Assembly: GCF_003626975.1 (NCBI RefSeq)
Contig: NZ_CP032616.1
Span: forward strand, 3,844,001-3,908,000
Origin: Pseudomonas sp. DY-1
GTDB taxonomy: Bacteria; Pseudomonadota; Gammaproteobacteria; Pseudomonadales; Pseudomonadaceae
Length of the DNA stretch: 64,000 bases
Reading direction: 5' to 3'
Numbering within the stretch: position 1 is the first letter of the stretch; every line of letters begins with the position of its first letter. This document shows, piece after piece, positions 36,008 through 47,733 of this stretch. Made by a program: the position numbers and the translations under genes. The notes below the pieces were generated by a model. That model was not told the origin of the DNA. It ran no database searches and was given only the letters and a program-made list of their open reading frames with translations.

Positions 36008-38008
36008 TCAGACGTCGAGCAGTTCTTCGGCGGTGGCGACGATGTTGTCGACGGTGAAACCGAAGTGTTCGAACAGTGCAGCGGCCGGCGCCGACTCACC
36101 GAAGGTGGTCATGCCGATCACGCGACCTTCCAGGCCGACGTACTTGTACCAGAAGTCCGCATGTGCAGCTTCGATGGCGATACGCGCGCCAACCTGTACC
36201 GGCAGCACGGCCTGCTTGTACGCGGCGTCCTGCTGGTCGAACAGGCTGGTGGACGGCATGGACACCACGCGCACCTTGCGACCGGCGGCGGTCAGAGCCT
36301 CGAAGGCCTGGACAGCCAGGCCCACTTCGGAGCCGGTGGCGATCAGGATCAGTTCCGGTTCGCCGTCGCTGTCCTTCAGCACATAGCCGCCACGGGCGAT
36401 GTTCGCGACCTGGTCAGCGTCGCGAGCCTGGTGGGGCAGGTTCTGGCGGGAGAAGATCAGCGCGCTCGGGCCATCATTGCGCTCGATGGAGGACTTCCAG
36501 GCCACGGCGGATTCCACCGCGTCGGCCGGACGCCAGGTGTTCAGGTTCGGGGTGCAGCGCAGGCTGGCCAGTTGCTCCACCGGCTGGTGAGTCGGGCCGT
36601 CTTCGCCCAGGCCGATCGAGTCGTGGGTGTAGACGAACAGCACGCGCTTCTTCATCAGCGCAGCCATGCGCACGGCATTGCAGGCGTATTCCATGAACAC
36701 CAGGAAGGTGGCGCCGTAGGGAATGAAACCGCCGTGCAGGGCGATGCCGTTCATGATGGCGCTCATGCCGAACTCGCGAACGCCGTAGAACAGGTAGTTG
36801 CCAGAGGCATCCTCGGCGGACACGCCCTTGCAGCCCTTCCACAGGGTCAGGTTGGAGCCGGCCAGGTCAGCCGAGCCGCCGAGGAATTCCGGCAGCAGCG
36901 GGCCAAAGGCATTCAGGGCGTTCTGGCTGGCCTTGCGGCTGGCGATGGTTTCGCCCTTGGCGGCCACCTCAGCGATATAGGCATCGGCCTTGGCGGAGAA
37001 GTCGGCCGGCAGCTGGCCCTTGATGCGGCGCTGGAATTCAGCGGCCAGTTCCGGATGGGCGGCGGCGTATGCCTTGAAGCGCTCGTTCCACTCAGCCTCG
37101 CGAGAGGCGCCGGCGGCCTTGGCGTCCCACTCGGCGTAGATGTCGGCCGGGACTTCGAAGGGCGCATGGTTCCAGCCCAGGGCGGCGCGGGTCAGGGCGA
37201 TCTCGTCGTTGCCCAGCGGGGCACCGTGGCACTCTTCCTTGCCCTGCTTGTTCGGCGAGCCGAAGCCGATCACGGTCTTGCAGCAGATCAGGGTCGGACG
37301 GTCGCTGGACTTGCGCGCGGTCTCGATGGCGGTCTTGATCTCATCGGCGTCATGGCCGTCGACGTTGCGGATCACCTGCCAGCCGTAGGCTTCGAAGCGC
37401 TTCGGAGTGTCGTCGGTGAACCAGCCGTGGACTTCGCCATCGATGGAGATGCCGTTGTCATCGTAGAAGGCGACCAGCTTGCCCAGACCGAGTGTGCCGG
37501 CCAGTGCGCAAACTTCGTGGGAAATGCCTTCCATCATGCAGCCATCACCGAGGAACACATAGGTGTTGTGGTCGACGATGTTGTGGCCGTCACGGTTGAA
37601 CTGGGCAGCCAGGGTCTTTTCGGCGATGGCGAAGCCAACAGCGTTGGCGATGCCCTGGCCCAGCGGACCGGTGGTGGTCTCGACGCCGGCGGTATAGCCG
37701 TATTCCGGGTGGCCCGGAGTGCGACTGCCGAGCTGGCGGAAGTTCTTCAGGTCTTCGATGGTGAGGTCGTAGCCGGTCAGGTGCAGCAGCGAGTAGTTCA
37801 GCATCGAGCCGTGGCCGTTGGACAGCACGAAGCGGTCACGGTTGGGCCATTCGGGGTTGTTCGGGTTGTGCTGCAGGTAATCCCGCCAGAGCACTTCGGC
37901 GATATCGGCCATCCCCATGGGGGCGCCGGGGTGGCCGCTGTTGGCTTTCTGCACAGCATCCATGCTTAGGGCACGAATGGCATTGGCACGCTCACGACGG
38001 CTGGGCAT
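36008..38008 (-). CDS. tktA: Transketolase
   Basis: Thiamine-diphosphate enzyme moving two-carbon units between sugar phosphates; pentose phosphate pathway. It has 666 residues, the standard length. The TPP motif is [10 protein letters not shown] near residue 155, with HTYVF just before it. Further conserved stretches are [17 protein letters not shown] at the N-terminus and [15 protein letters not shown] and [20 protein letters not shown] in the pyrimidine domain. It starts at ATG 38008 with AGGAG upstream and precedes epd by 98 bp. Confidence 0.97.
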   Translation of the reverse strand: MPSRRERANAIRALSMDAVQKANSGHPGAPMGMADIAEVLWRDYLQHNPNNPEWPNRDRFVLSNGHGSMLNYSLLHLTGYDLTIEDLKNFRQLGSRTPGHPEYGYTAGVETTTGPLGQGIANAVGFAIAEKTLAAQFNRDGHNIVDHNTYVFLGDGCMMEGISHEVCALAGTLGLGKLVAFYDDNGISIDGEVHGWFTDDTPKRFEAYGWQVIRNVDGHDADEIKTAIETARKSSDRPTLICCKTVIGFGSPNKQGKEECHGAPLGNDEIALTRAALGWNHAPFEVPADIYAEWDAKAAGASREAEWNERFKAYAAAHPELAAEFQRRIKGQLPADFSAKADAYIAEVAAKGETIASRKASQNALNAFGPLLPEFLGGSADLAGSNLTLWKGCKGVSAEDASGNYLFYGVREFGMSAIMNGIALHGGFIPYGATFLVFMEYACNAVRMAALMKKRVLFVYTHDSIGLGEDGPTHQPVEQLASLRCTPNLNTWRPADAVESAVAWKSSIERNDGPSALIFSRQNLPHQARDADQVANIARGGYVLKDSDGEPELILIATGSEVGLAVQAFEALTAAGRKVRVVSMPSTSLFDQQDAAYKQAVLPVQVGARIAIEAAHADFWYKYVGLEGRVIGMTTFGESAPAAALFEHFGFTVDNIVATAEELLDV

Positions 38009-38112
38009 CGCTTATCTCCTGCAGGTCTGAATAGACGGCTAATCGAAAAAAGGCCGCTATTTTCGCCCAGCCGGCAGGTCGCGGGCAATCACAGATGGTC
38101 GCTGTTCACCGG

Positions 38113-39246
38113 TCAGTTGCGCGAAAGTCCTCCCGCAGCCGCAAGGCAGGGCGCCTGGAACAGCTCTCCGTGCCAGAGTCCGGCCAGTGTCCGCGCCATC
38201 ACTTGCAGCCAGATCAGCGCCAATCCGAGCGCCAGCGCCGCGCCAATCGGCCCGAAGAAGTCCATGCCGGTGCGCCGCTGGAGTTCAAAGGTGGCCAGGG
38301 TGAACACCGCCAGGGGGAAGGTGAAGCCCCACCAGCCCAGGTTGAATCGCATGTCCTGGCGCAGGTGGCGACGGGTGCAGAACAGCGCCATCACCAGCCA
38401 CCAGAGCGCGGCGCCCCACAGCAGCAGGCTACCCAGCAGGCCAAGATCACGAGCGAGTTCCGCCACGCCCGCCAGTGGCGTGTCGGCAAAGGCAGCGGGC
38501 ATGGCCTTGCCCAGGCTCAACAGCCCGAGGCAGCCAGTGGCCAGCGGCCCGACTGGCAGCCAACTGGTGGCGGCGAATTCGCTGCCCGGCAGCTTGTGCA
38601 GGGCCAGGCGCAGCAGCACCAGGGTGATCAGCGAGAACGCCAGGCTAAGGGACACGCCCCATAGCAGGTAGCCGACCACCAGCATCTGCCGCGCTGCTTC
38701 CGGAGCAAGATGCGGCGCCAGCACCCCGGCTGCGGCGGCGGCCACTTCCGGCGCGACGATGGGCAGCAGCCAGACTGCAGTGAGCTTCTCCAGGGCGTGA
38801 TCCTGGCGGGTGAACATCAGGTAAGGCACCAGCAAGGCTGCGCCCAGGGCCAGCACCACATCCAGCCACCAGAGGCCATGGGCAAGGGCGATCACCTGGG
38901 AGCCCCAGTGCGGCGCGCCAAACAGCACCAGGCCATTGATCAAGGTCGCCAACCCCATGGGGATGGCGCCGAGGAACATCGACTGCACCGGGTGCAACAG
39001 CATGGGCCGCACGGTGTCGCGGAACAGCAGGACGCGGGCAAGGAACAGCAGGGCGAAGCCGCCAAAGAGCACGGCGTTGAACAACCACAGGCCTTCCGCA
39101 AGCTGCGCCTCGATCGCCCCGCCCCAAGGCAGTGCCGCCACCACCAATGCCAGCGCGCCAGTACCCATGGTCATGGCAAACCAGCTGGGCGTGAACTGAC
39201 GAACGAAGGCGAAGGGTTCGGCAAGACGGGTGAAGGGGCGAGGCAT
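38113..39246 (-). CDS. TDT-family transporter (TehA/SLAC1/sulfite exporter-like)
   Basis: Inner-membrane protein of 377 residues with about ten hydrophobic segments. FTPSWFAMTMGTGALAL near residue 20 is the recognisable start of the tellurite-resistance/dicarboxylate transporter family. Members export sulfite, tellurite-linked compounds or malate, or act as anion channels. Its start codon is 111 bases from a divergent LysR gene with a clear operator between, so it is the likely regulated target. In most Pseudomonas I recall, tktA and the ArsR gene are direct neighbours, so this pair looks like a local insertion. Confidence 0.85.
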   Translation of the reverse strand: MPRPFTRLAEPFAFVRQFTPSWFAMTMGTGALALVVAALPWGGAIEAQLAEGLWLFNAVLFGGFALLFLARVLLFRDTVRPMLLHPVQSMFLGAIPMGLATLINGLVLFGAPHWGSQVIALAHGLWWLDVVLALGAALLVPYLMFTRQDHALEKLTAVWLLPIVAPEVAAAAAGVLAPHLAPEAARQMLVVGYLLWGVSLSLAFSLITLVLLRLALHKLPGSEFAATSWLPVGPLATGCLGLLSLGKAMPAAFADTPLAGVAELARDLGLLGSLLLWGAALWWLVMALFCTRRHLRQDMRFNLGWWGFTFPLAVFTLATFELQRRTGMDFFGPIGAALALGLALIWLQVMARTLAGLWHGELFQAPCLAAAGGLSRN

Positions 39247-39313
39247 CGCGGACTCCGGTCGGGTGATCCCGTGGCGGGATGAATGTCGGAGCCAGAGTAG
39301 GGAGCGCTGTGCT

Positions 39314-39330
39314 ATATGAAAAATACATAT
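39314..39330. promoter_or_regulatory. LysR-type operator between the TDT and lysR genes
   Basis: ATATG (39314-39318) and CATAT (39326-39330) are inverted arms 7 bases apart, inside a longer partial symmetry GCT..AGC. The T-N11-A pattern is the classical LysR binding box. It lies 28 bases before the lysR start and about 68 before the transporter start. Confidence 0.65.
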
Positions 39331-39357
39331 TCAGCATCTTTGGCATGCCTTTCATCT

Positions 39358-40239
39358 ATGAATCTTCATCACCTCAAGGTCTTTCTCGCGGTCGCCGAGA
39401 GCGGCAGCGTCAGCGCCGGTGCAGCACGCCTATTCATCAGCCAGCCGGCGGTGACACGGGAAATCCGTGACCTGGAAGCCAGCATCGGCCTGCCACTGTT
39501 CGATCGACGCCCGCGCGGAGTGAGTCTGACCGAAGGCGGCCAGCGGCTGCTGCATTACGCCCAGCGCATCTTCGCCCTGGAGGAAGCAGCCGAGCGCGAC
39601 CTGCGCGGTTTCGCCAGCCTGGACGATGGCGAACTGCGCCTGGGGGCCAGCGCCACCCTGGGCAGCTACCTGCTGCCGGAGTTGATCGAGGGCTTCCACC
39701 GACTGCACCCCTGCGTGGCGATCGACCTGTCCGTGAGCAATACCCGCGAGGTGGCCGCGCAACTGGAGGACGGCAGCATCAGCCTGGGATTCGTGGAAGG
39801 CGCCTTCGATGAGCAGGCCTTCGCCAGCCACCTGCTGGACCGTGACCGCCTGCTCCCGGTTGCCGGACCGGCGCACCCATTGGCCGGGCGCAGTGGACTC
39901 GACGCACGGGAGCTCGCCGGTCAGCCCCACTACCTGCGCGAGGAAGGCTCAGCCACCCGCGCCAGCGTCGAGCAGGCCTACCGCGAGCGCGGCATAGAAG
40001 TGCGCGCGCGCATGTCCATCGGCAGCACGGAAGCGCTCAAGCGGCTGGTGCAGGATGGCCGTGGCATTGCCTGGCTCTCGCCGCACATGGTTCGCGAGGA
40101 ACTGGCCAGCGGCCGTCTGGTACGCCTGGAGGTAGCGGACCTGCGTATCGAGCGCTCTTTGCATGCCATCTGGCGGCCGAAGCAGAACCTGAGCCCCGCC
40201 CCGGCCGCTTTCCTCGATCTGGTGCGAAAAGCCGACTAA
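39358..40239 (+). CDS. LysR-family regulator
   Basis: LTTR of 293 residues from ATG 39358 (MNLHHLKVFLAVAESGS); the upstream in-frame start would overlap the operator. The N-terminal helix-turn-helix reads SAGAARLFISQPAVTREIRDL. The C-terminal effector domain follows, beginning near GELRLGASATLGSYLLPELIEGF. It is divergent from the TDT transporter, which it probably controls, perhaps in response to sulfur or an organic anion. Confidence 0.9.
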   Translation: MNLHHLKVFLAVAESGSVSAGAARLFISQPAVTREIRDLEASIGLPLFDRRPRGVSLTEGGQRLLHYAQRIFALEEAAERDLRGFASLDDGELRLGASATLGSYLLPELIEGFHRLHPCVAIDLSVSNTREVAAQLEDGSISLGFVEGAFDEQAFASHLLDRDRLLPVAGPAHPLAGRSGLDARELAGQPHYLREEGSATRASVEQAYRERGIEVRARMSIGSTEALKRLVQDGRGIAWLSPHMVREELASGRLVRLEVADLRIERSLHAIWRPKQNLSPAPAAFLDLVRKAD

Positions 40240-40250
40240 CCGTCGATCAC

Positions 40251-40307
40251 CCAATATCAAAACTTTTTGATATTGGCATTGCGACGACCGGGACCGGGGG
40301 CTAGACT
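40251..40307 (+). promoter_or_regulatory. Perfect 12-2-12 palindrome and promoter upstream of the ArsR gene
   Basis: CCAATATCAAAA (40251-40262) and TTTTGATATTGG (40265-40276) are exact inverted copies with 2 bases between. TTGCGA (40279-40284), 17 bases and TAGACT (40302-40307) make a plausible promoter directly adjoining the palindrome. A bound ArsR dimer would block the -35 side. Confidence 0.8.
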
Positions 40308-40316
40308 GCGCCACCT

Positions 40317-41318
40317 ATGAGCCTGCGCGTACCCCAGATCCGTCATGACGACAGCGACGAGCTGGCCGCCCTGTGCAAGGCCGGCGGTGATCCGCTGCGC
40401 CTGAACGTGCTGCGGGTGCTGGCCAACGACTCGTTCGGAGTGCTGGAGCTGGCGCAGATTTTCGCCACCGGCCAATCCGGCATGAGCCACCACCTCAAGG
40501 TGCTGTCCCAGGCAGGCCTGGTGGCCACCCGGCGCGAAGGCAACGCGATCTTCTATCGCCGCGCCCTGGCGCAGAACGAGCGGATCGGCGGCATGTTGCA
40601 CGCGGCCCTGCTGGCCGAAGTGGACGAGCTGGAGCTACCGACAGACATCGCCGGGCGCATCACCGAAGTGCATGCCCAGCGCGAAGCGGTCAGCCGCGAC
40701 TTCTTCGCCCGTGCGGCGGAAAAATTCCAGGCGCAGCAAGACCTCATCGCAGGATTGCCGCAATACCGTGACAGCGTGCTGGCATTGCTTGACGCACTGG
40801 GTTTCGAATCCGGCTCCACCGCCCTGGAAGTCGGCCCCGGCGACGGCGGTTTCCTGCCGGATCTGGCACGGCGATTCAGCCAGGTCACGGCGCTGGACAA
40901 CAGCCCGGCCATGCTGGAACTGGCGCGCATGCGCTGTAACGAAGAAGGCCTCGGTAACGTAGAACTGCGACTGACCGATGCCCTGAATGACGAGCAGGCG
41001 GCCGCCGACTGCGTGGTGCTGAACATGGTCCTGCACCATTTCGCGGCGCCGGCCGATGCGATGAAACAATTGGCCCAGCGAGTGCAGCCTGGCGGCGCGC
41101 TGCTGGTGACCGAGTTGTGCAGCCACAACCAGAGTTGGGCCAGGGAGGCCTGCGGCGATCTATGGTTGGGCTTCGAACAGGACGACCTGGCCCGTTGGGC
41201 CAATGCCGCGGGGCTCACGCCCGGCGAGAGCCTCTACATTGGCTTGCGAAACGGCTTTCAGATTCAGGTGCGGCACTTCGCCAAACCGGATTCACGAAGC
41301 GAACTCACCCACCGGTAA
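40317..41318 (+). CDS. ArsR-family regulator fused to a SAM-dependent methyltransferase fold (SahR-like)
   Basis: Two-domain protein of 333 residues. The N-terminal 100 residues are an ArsR winged helix (LCKAGGDPLRLNVLRVL, FGVLELAQIFATGQSGMSHHLKVL) without a clear metal-binding CVC motif. The C-terminal part is a class I methyltransferase fold with SAM motif LEVGPGDGGFLPDL. metK follows after 19 bp. Proteins of this kind (SahR) control SAM-cycle genes in response to S-adenosylhomocysteine in several proteobacteria; I infer that role here. No Shine-Dalgarno is visible, and the -10 is about 10 bases from the ATG, so the transcript may be leaderless. Confidence 0.85.
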   Translation: MSLRVPQIRHDDSDELAALCKAGGDPLRLNVLRVLANDSFGVLELAQIFATGQSGMSHHLKVLSQAGLVATRREGNAIFYRRALAQNERIGGMLHAALLAEVDELELPTDIAGRITEVHAQREAVSRDFFARAAEKFQAQQDLIAGLPQYRDSVLALLDALGFESGSTALEVGPGDGGFLPDLARRFSQVTALDNSPAMLELARMRCNEEGLGNVELRLTDALNDEQAAADCVVLNMVLHHFAAPADAMKQLAQRVQPGGALLVTELCSHNQSWAREACGDLWLGFEQDDLARWANAAGLTPGESLYIGLRNGFQIQVRHFAKPDSRSELTHR

Positions 41319-41337
41319 CGAATAGGAAAACCGATAG

Positions 41338-42528
41338 ATGAGCGAATACTCCCTGTTTACCTCCGAATCCGTGTCCGAAGGCCATCCGGACAAGATCGCC
41401 GACCAGATTTCCGATGCCGTCCTCGACGCCATCATCGCCCAGGACAAGCACGCTCGCGTTGCCTGCGAAACCCTGGTCAAGACTGGCGTTGCGATCATCG
41501 CCGGTGAAGTCACCACCTCCGCCTGGGTCGACCTGGAAGAGCTGGTGCGCAAGGTCATCATCGACATCGGCTACGACAGCTCCGACGTCGGCTTCGACGG
41601 TGCCACCTGCGGCATCCTGAACATCATTGGCAAGCAGTCCCCCGACATCAACCAAGGTGTTGACCGCTCCAAGCCGGAAGACCAGGGCGCCGGTGACCAG
41701 GGCCTGATGTTCGGCTACGCCAGCAACGAAACCGACGTGCTGATGCCTGCCCCGATCTGCTTCTCCCACCGCCTGGTGGAGCGTCAGGCCGAAGCGCGCA
41801 AGTCCGGCCTGCTGCCGTGGCTGCGTCCGGACGCCAAGAGCCAGGTCACCTGCCGCTACGAAGGCGGCAAGGTCGTCGGGATCGACGCCATCGTGCTGTC
41901 GACCCAGCACAACCCCGACGTGAAGTACTCCGACCTGCGCGAAGGCGTGATGGAGCTGATCGTCAAGCACGTGCTGCCGGCCGAGCTGCTGCACAAGGAC
42001 ACCCAGTTCCACATCAACCCGACCGGCAACTTCGTGATCGGCGGCCCGGTGGGCGACTGCGGCCTGACCGGTCGCAAGATCATCGTCGACTCCTACGGCG
42101 GCATGGCCCGTCACGGTGGCGGCGCATTCTCCGGCAAGGACCCGTCCAAGGTTGACCGTTCGGCTGCCTACGCCGGCCGTTACGTGGCCAAGAACATCGT
42201 CGCCGCCGGTCTGGCCGAGCGTTGCGAGATCCAGGTGTCCTACGCCATCGGCGTGGCCCTGCCGACCTCCATCTCGATCAACACCTTCGGCACCGGCAAG
42301 ATCAGCGACGAGAAGATCGTCCAGCTGGTTCGCGAGCACTTCGACCTGCGTCCGTACGCGATCACCAAGATGCTCGACCTGCTGCACCCGATGTATCAGC
42401 CGACCGCGGCCTACGGCCACTTCGGTCGCAATCCCTATGAAATGACCTACGGCGAAGACACCTTCACCGCGTTCACCTGGGAGAAGACCGACAAGGCCGA
42501 AGCCCTGCGCATCGCCGCCGGCGTCTAA
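41338..42528 (+). CDS. metK: S-adenosylmethionine synthetase
   Basis: Forms S-adenosylmethionine from methionine and ATP; cytoplasmic tetramer, 396 residues. [16 protein letters not shown] (15-30) and [12 protein letters not shown] carry metal and ATP residues, and [19 protein letters not shown] is the catalytic loop. The start ATG 41338 follows AGGAAAACC. It is co-transcribed with the upstream ArsR/methyltransferase gene and ended by a strong terminator. Confidence 0.98.
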   Translation: MSEYSLFTSESVSEGHPDKIADQISDAVLDAIIAQDKHARVACETLVKTGVAIIAGEVTTSAWVDLEELVRKVIIDIGYDSSDVGFDGATCGILNIIGKQSPDINQGVDRSKPEDQGAGDQGLMFGYASNETDVLMPAPICFSHRLVERQAEARKSGLLPWLRPDAKSQVTCRYEGGKVVGIDAIVLSTQHNPDVKYSDLREGVMELIVKHVLPAELLHKDTQFHINPTGNFVIGGPVGDCGLTGRKIIVDSYGGMARHGGGAFSGKDPSKVDRSAAYAGRYVAKNIVAAGLAERCEIQVSYAIGVALPTSISINTFGTGKISDEKIVQLVREHFDLRPYAITKMLDLLHPMYQPTAAYGHFGRNPYEMTYGEDTFTAFTWEKTDKAEALRIAAGV

Positions 42529-42546
42529 GCCCTGACCGATCTGCAG

Positions 42547-42574
42547 AAAGCCCCGCCTCGTGCGGGGCTTTTTG
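42547..42574 (+). terminator. Terminator of metK
   Basis: AAAGCCCCGC (42547-42556) and GCGGGGCTTT (42562-42571) form a 10 bp stem with a 5-base loop, then TTTG. It is a textbook intrinsic terminator. Confidence 0.92.
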
Positions 42575-42684
42575 TTGGGCAACCGGGGCGATCCCGAATG
42601 CCCACAACCAACCACGCCCGAACGGACAAGCGATTCAGCGCCTGCTGACAAATCCCGCTCCTAGACTGGCCGCCTTCCCGATGA

Positions 42685-44816
<2,132 letters not shown>

Positions 44817-44982
44817 CGACAGGATCACGGGTAGGACTGGAGGCGGGCGACAGTATCCCCACCTGTCCGGCAAATACCAAGCCTGGCGACAGTTTGTCGC
44901 AGAACATGGAATTGGAGATCCGCGCCGTAGCGACGCGCTTCTCCAGCCACAATCAGGTCGTTCGCAGCCAAGGAGAAAACCG

Positions 44983-45090
44983 ATGAAGCGACACCTTTCC
45001 CGCCCGCTCGCCCTGATCGCCAAACGCCAGGCCAAGCTGGAGGAGGTGCCAGCCGAGCTGGCCGCCGCGCAAGAGGCCTGGGACCGCTGA
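44983..45090 (+). CDS. 35-residue small protein of unknown function
   Basis: A short gene below the usual length cut-off. ATG 44983 follows a strong AAGGAG (44970-44975) with 7 bases between, and the stop is TGA at 45088-45090. The product begins MKRHLSRPLALIAKRQAKLEE and is a basic, then acidic amphipathic helix-like peptide with no signal or membrane segment. It stands alone between a minus-strand cytochrome gene and a convergent MAPEG gene. No family is recognised; the ribosome site is the main evidence. Confidence 0.55.
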   Translation: MKRHLSRPLALIAKRQAKLEEVPAELAAAQEAWDR

Positions 45091-45099
45091 CCGCGGGGA

Positions 45100-45486
45100 T
45101 CAGACGGAAACGACGAACACTGCCGCGATCAAGCTCATGCCGGCGAACCACACCACGGAACGCAACGCAGCCCAGTCGGCCAGGTAGCAGATGAAATACA
45201 GCACGCGGCTGGCGATGAAGGCGACAGCGAGCATATCCAGAGTGTCCTGGCTGGCGGTGCCGGCCAGGTGGCCGATGATCACCGCCGCAACGAACGCCGG
45301 AGTGACTTCGAAGGCATTGAGCTGCGCGTTGTGGGCGCGCTTGCGCCAGCCATCGAGACTGGCGAGAAACGAGCGCGGATCGTGGTTCTGGCGGAAACCG
45401 AAATCACCCCCGGTGAACTTGGCCGCGGCGGTGGACAGGTAGGGCAGGAACAGCGCGATCAGTACGCACCAGTAGGCAAGGGTCAT
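45100..45486 (-). CDS. MAPEG-family membrane protein
   Basis: Inner-membrane protein of 128 residues with four hydrophobic segments, the usual MAPEG size. FRQNHDPRSFLASLDGWRKRAHNAQLNAFE matches the conserved loop of the family, quoted here only for the RAHNAQLNAFE core. Bacterial members are related to eukaryotic glutathione-dependent membrane enzymes, but their reactions are mostly unknown. It starts at ATG 45486. Its stop lies 9 bases from the convergent 35-residue gene. Confidence 0.85.
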   Translation of the reverse strand: MTLAYWCVLIALFLPYLSTAAAKFTGGDFGFRQNHDPRSFLASLDGWRKRAHNAQLNAFEVTPAFVAAVIIGHLAGTASQDTLDMLAVAFIASRVLYFICYLADWAALRSVVWFAGMSLIAAVFVVSV

Positions 45487-45591
45487 GGCAGCTCCGTGAG
45501 GGTCGGGTCAGGCGGCGAGCCTGCCCTCCCCTTTCACACACAGCCATGGCCGGCCGTTCGCAATGATCGGCACCTCGGCCAATGGCGCGGC

Positions 45592-45981
45592 CTATTCCTT
45601 GAACTGGTCCTTGATGTAGGTGATCTCCCGCTTGCCATGGGGCGCCGGCAAGCCATCTTCGCCAATGTTGACGAAGACCATCTTGTCGATGGTCAGGATG
45701 CTCTTGCGGGTGATCTTGTTACGCACTTCGCAACACAGGGTGATCGAGGTGCGGCCGAACTCGGTGGCGGTGATGCCCAGCTCGATGATGTCGCTCTGGC
45801 GCGCCGAGCTGACGAAGTTGATCTCGGAGATGAACTTGGTGACCACGCGCTGGTTGCCGAGCTGGATGATGGCGTAGATGGCCGCTTCCTCATCGATCCA
45901 CTTCAGCAGGCTGCCGCCGAACAGCGTGCCGTTGGGGTTGAGGTCTTCGGGCTTGATCCATTTACGCGTATGGAAGTTCAT
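45592..45981 (-). CDS. Acyl-CoA thioesterase, hotdog fold (YciA-like)
   Basis: Hydrolyses acyl-CoA to free acid and CoA; 129 residues, one hotdog domain. ATG 45981 is set by AAGGAGG 7 bases upstream. The family motif around the active site reads DLNPNGTLFGGSLLKWIDEEAA, with the catalytic Asp in W.DE. SARQSDIIELG and FGRTSITL follow. Substrate range is not deducible. It is divergent from ahcY, with about 330 bp of regulatory DNA between. Confidence 0.88.
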   Translation of the reverse strand: MNFHTRKWIKPEDLNPNGTLFGGSLLKWIDEEAAIYAIIQLGNQRVVTKFISEINFVSSARQSDIIELGITATEFGRTSITLCCEVRNKITRKSILTIDKMVFVNIGEDGLPAPHGKREITYIKDQFKE

Positions 45982-46091
45982 GCAACGTCCTCCTTGTGTG
46001 GGATGGAATGGATCATGAACGGCCATCCACCGCTTGTCGCGGCAAGGCTTTCAATGGCTGCGATAGGTGCTCGTCGGGGCGACGGAAAGCC

Positions 46092-46158
46092 TTGGGCTTG
46101 CCCGCCAGCGTCGCTATAATCCGCAGGTTTTCCAAACGACCGGCACAGCCCGGTCGTT
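46092..46158 (+). promoter_or_regulatory. ahcY promoter and leader hairpin
   Basis: TTGGGC (46092-46097), 17 bases and TATAAT (46115-46120) form a strong sigma-70 type promoter. The transcript would start near 46127 and immediately encode a hairpin AACGACCGG / CCGGTCGTT (46135-46143 and 46150-46158) before the riboswitch aptamer. Confidence 0.7.
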
Positions 46159-46167
46159 CCCGCCTCC

Positions 46168-46290
46168 CTTCCGAGGGGCGCTGCAGCAAGTGGTGCCTGT
46201 TTCGAATCAGGCTCCGCCTGTCAGGCTCGGAAGGGGCGTAGACCCGGTCGGCAACCCGCTGATCGACAAACGCATCAACGGCGCCCATTC
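46168..46290 (+). ncRNA. S-adenosylhomocysteine (SAH) riboswitch
   Basis: Conserved blocks of the SAH riboswitch appear in order: CCGAGGGGCGCTGCAGC (46171-46187), GGCTCGGAAGGGGC (46224-46237), and CAACGGCGCCCATT (46276-46289). CCGAG of the first pairs with CTCGG of the second. The closing block forms the pseudoknot side (GGCGC / GCGCC). It ends 26 bases before the ahcY start. SAH binding is expected to raise ahcY expression. Confidence 0.93.
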
Positions 46291-46315
46291 GCACACTACG
46301 AATGGAGACTCACGC

Positions 46316-47725
46316 ATGAGCGCTGTCATGACGCCTGCCGATTTCAACGACTTCAAGGTCGCCGACATTTCCCTGGCCGCCTGGGGCCGCCGCGAGCTGA
46401 TCATCGCCGAATCCGAAATGCCCGCCCTGATGGCCCTGCGCCGCAAGTACGCCGGCCAGCAGCCCCTGAAAGGCGCGAAGATCCTCGGCTGCATCCATAT
46501 GACCATCCAGACCGGCGTGCTGATCGAGACCCTGACCGCCCTGGGCGCCGAAGTGCGCTGGTCGTCCTGCAACATCTTCTCTACCCAGGACCAGGCCGCT
46601 GCCGCCATCGCCGCCGCCGGTATCCCGGTCTTCGCCTGGAAGGGCGAGACCGAGCAAGAGTACGAGTGGTGCATCGAGCAGACCATCCTCAAGGACGGCC
46701 AGCCGTGGGACGCCAACATGGTGCTGGACGACGGCGGTGACCTGACCGAGATCCTGCACAAGAAATACCCGCAGATGCTGGAGAAGATCCACGGCATCAC
46801 CGAAGAAACCACCACTGGCGTGCACCGTCTGCTCGACATGCTCAAGGCCGGCACCCTGAAAGTCCCGGCGATCAACGTCAACGACTCGGTGACCAAGAGC
46901 AAGAACGACAACAAGTACGGCTGCCGCCACAGCCTGAACGACGCCATCAAGCGCGGCACCGACCACCTGCTGTCGGGCAAGCAGGCACTGGTGATCGGCT
47001 ACGGCGACGTGGGCAAGGGCTCGGCCCAGTCCCTGCGCCAGGAAGGCATGATCGTGAAGGTTTCCGAGGTCGACCCGATCTGCGCCATGCAGGCCTGCAT
47101 GGACGGCTTCGAAGTCGTTTCCCCGTACAAGAACGGCCTGAACGACGGCACCGAAGCCAGCGTCGACGCCGCGCTGCTGGGCAAGATCGACCTGATCGTG
47201 ACCACCACCGGCAACGTCAACGTGTGTGACGCCAACATGCTCAAGGCCCTGAAGAAGCGCGCTGTGGTCTGCAACATCGGCCACTTCGACAACGAAATCG
47301 ACACCGCCTTCATGCGCAAGAACTGGGCCTGGGAAGAAGTGAAACCCCAGGTGCACAAGATCCACCGCACCGGCAATGACGGCTTCGACCCGCTGAACGA
47401 GGACTATCTGATCCTGCTGGCCGAAGGCCGCCTGGTTAACCTGGGCAACGCCACCGGCCACCCGAGCCGGATCATGGACGGTTCCTTCGCCAACCAGGTG
47501 CTGGCGCAGATCCACCTCTTCGAGCAGAAGTTCGCCAACCTCTCGGCTGACCAGAAGGCCCAGCGCCTGACCGTGGAAGTGCTGCCGAAGAAGCTGGACG
47601 AAGAAGTGGCCCTGGAAATGGTCAAGGGCTTCGGCGGCGTGGTCACCCAGCTGACCCGCCAGCAGGCCGACTACATTGGCGTGACCGTGGAAGGCCCCTT
47701 CAAGCCGGACACCTACCGCTACTGA
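46316..47725 (+). CDS. ahcY: S-adenosylhomocysteine hydrolase
   Basis: Breaks S-adenosylhomocysteine into adenosine and homocysteine, relieving product inhibition of methyltransferases. It has 469 residues, the length of the P. aeruginosa enzyme. NAD+ is bound by [15 protein letters not shown] (226-240). [19 protein letters not shown] contains the substrate lysine and aspartate. It starts at ATG 46316 after ATGGAGACTC; an upstream in-frame start would read through the riboswitch. metF follows 94 bp later on the same transcript or after a hairpin. Confidence 0.97.
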   Translation: MSAVMTPADFNDFKVADISLAAWGRRELIIAESEMPALMALRRKYAGQQPLKGAKILGCIHMTIQTGVLIETLTALGAEVRWSSCNIFSTQDQAAAAIAAAGIPVFAWKGETEQEYEWCIEQTILKDGQPWDANMVLDDGGDLTEILHKKYPQMLEKIHGITEETTTGVHRLLDMLKAGTLKVPAINVNDSVTKSKNDNKYGCRHSLNDAIKRGTDHLLSGKQALVIGYGDVGKGSAQSLRQEGMIVKVSEVDPICAMQACMDGFEVVSPYKNGLNDGTEASVDAALLGKIDLIVTTTGNVNVCDANMLKALKKRAVVCNIGHFDNEIDTAFMRKNWAWEEVKPQVHKIHRTGNDGFDPLNEDYLILLAEGRLVNLGNATGHPSRIMDGSFANQVLAQIHLFEQKFANLSADQKAQRLTVEVLPKKLDEEVALEMVKGFGGVVTQLTRQQADYIGVTVEGPFKPDTYRY

Positions 47726-47733
47726 TGGTCCGG

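Noticed and set aside
36065..37969. 634-codon open frame antisense to tktA
   Set aside because: It is a shadow frame produced by high G+C codon bias; the opposite strand encodes full-length transketolase with all motifs.
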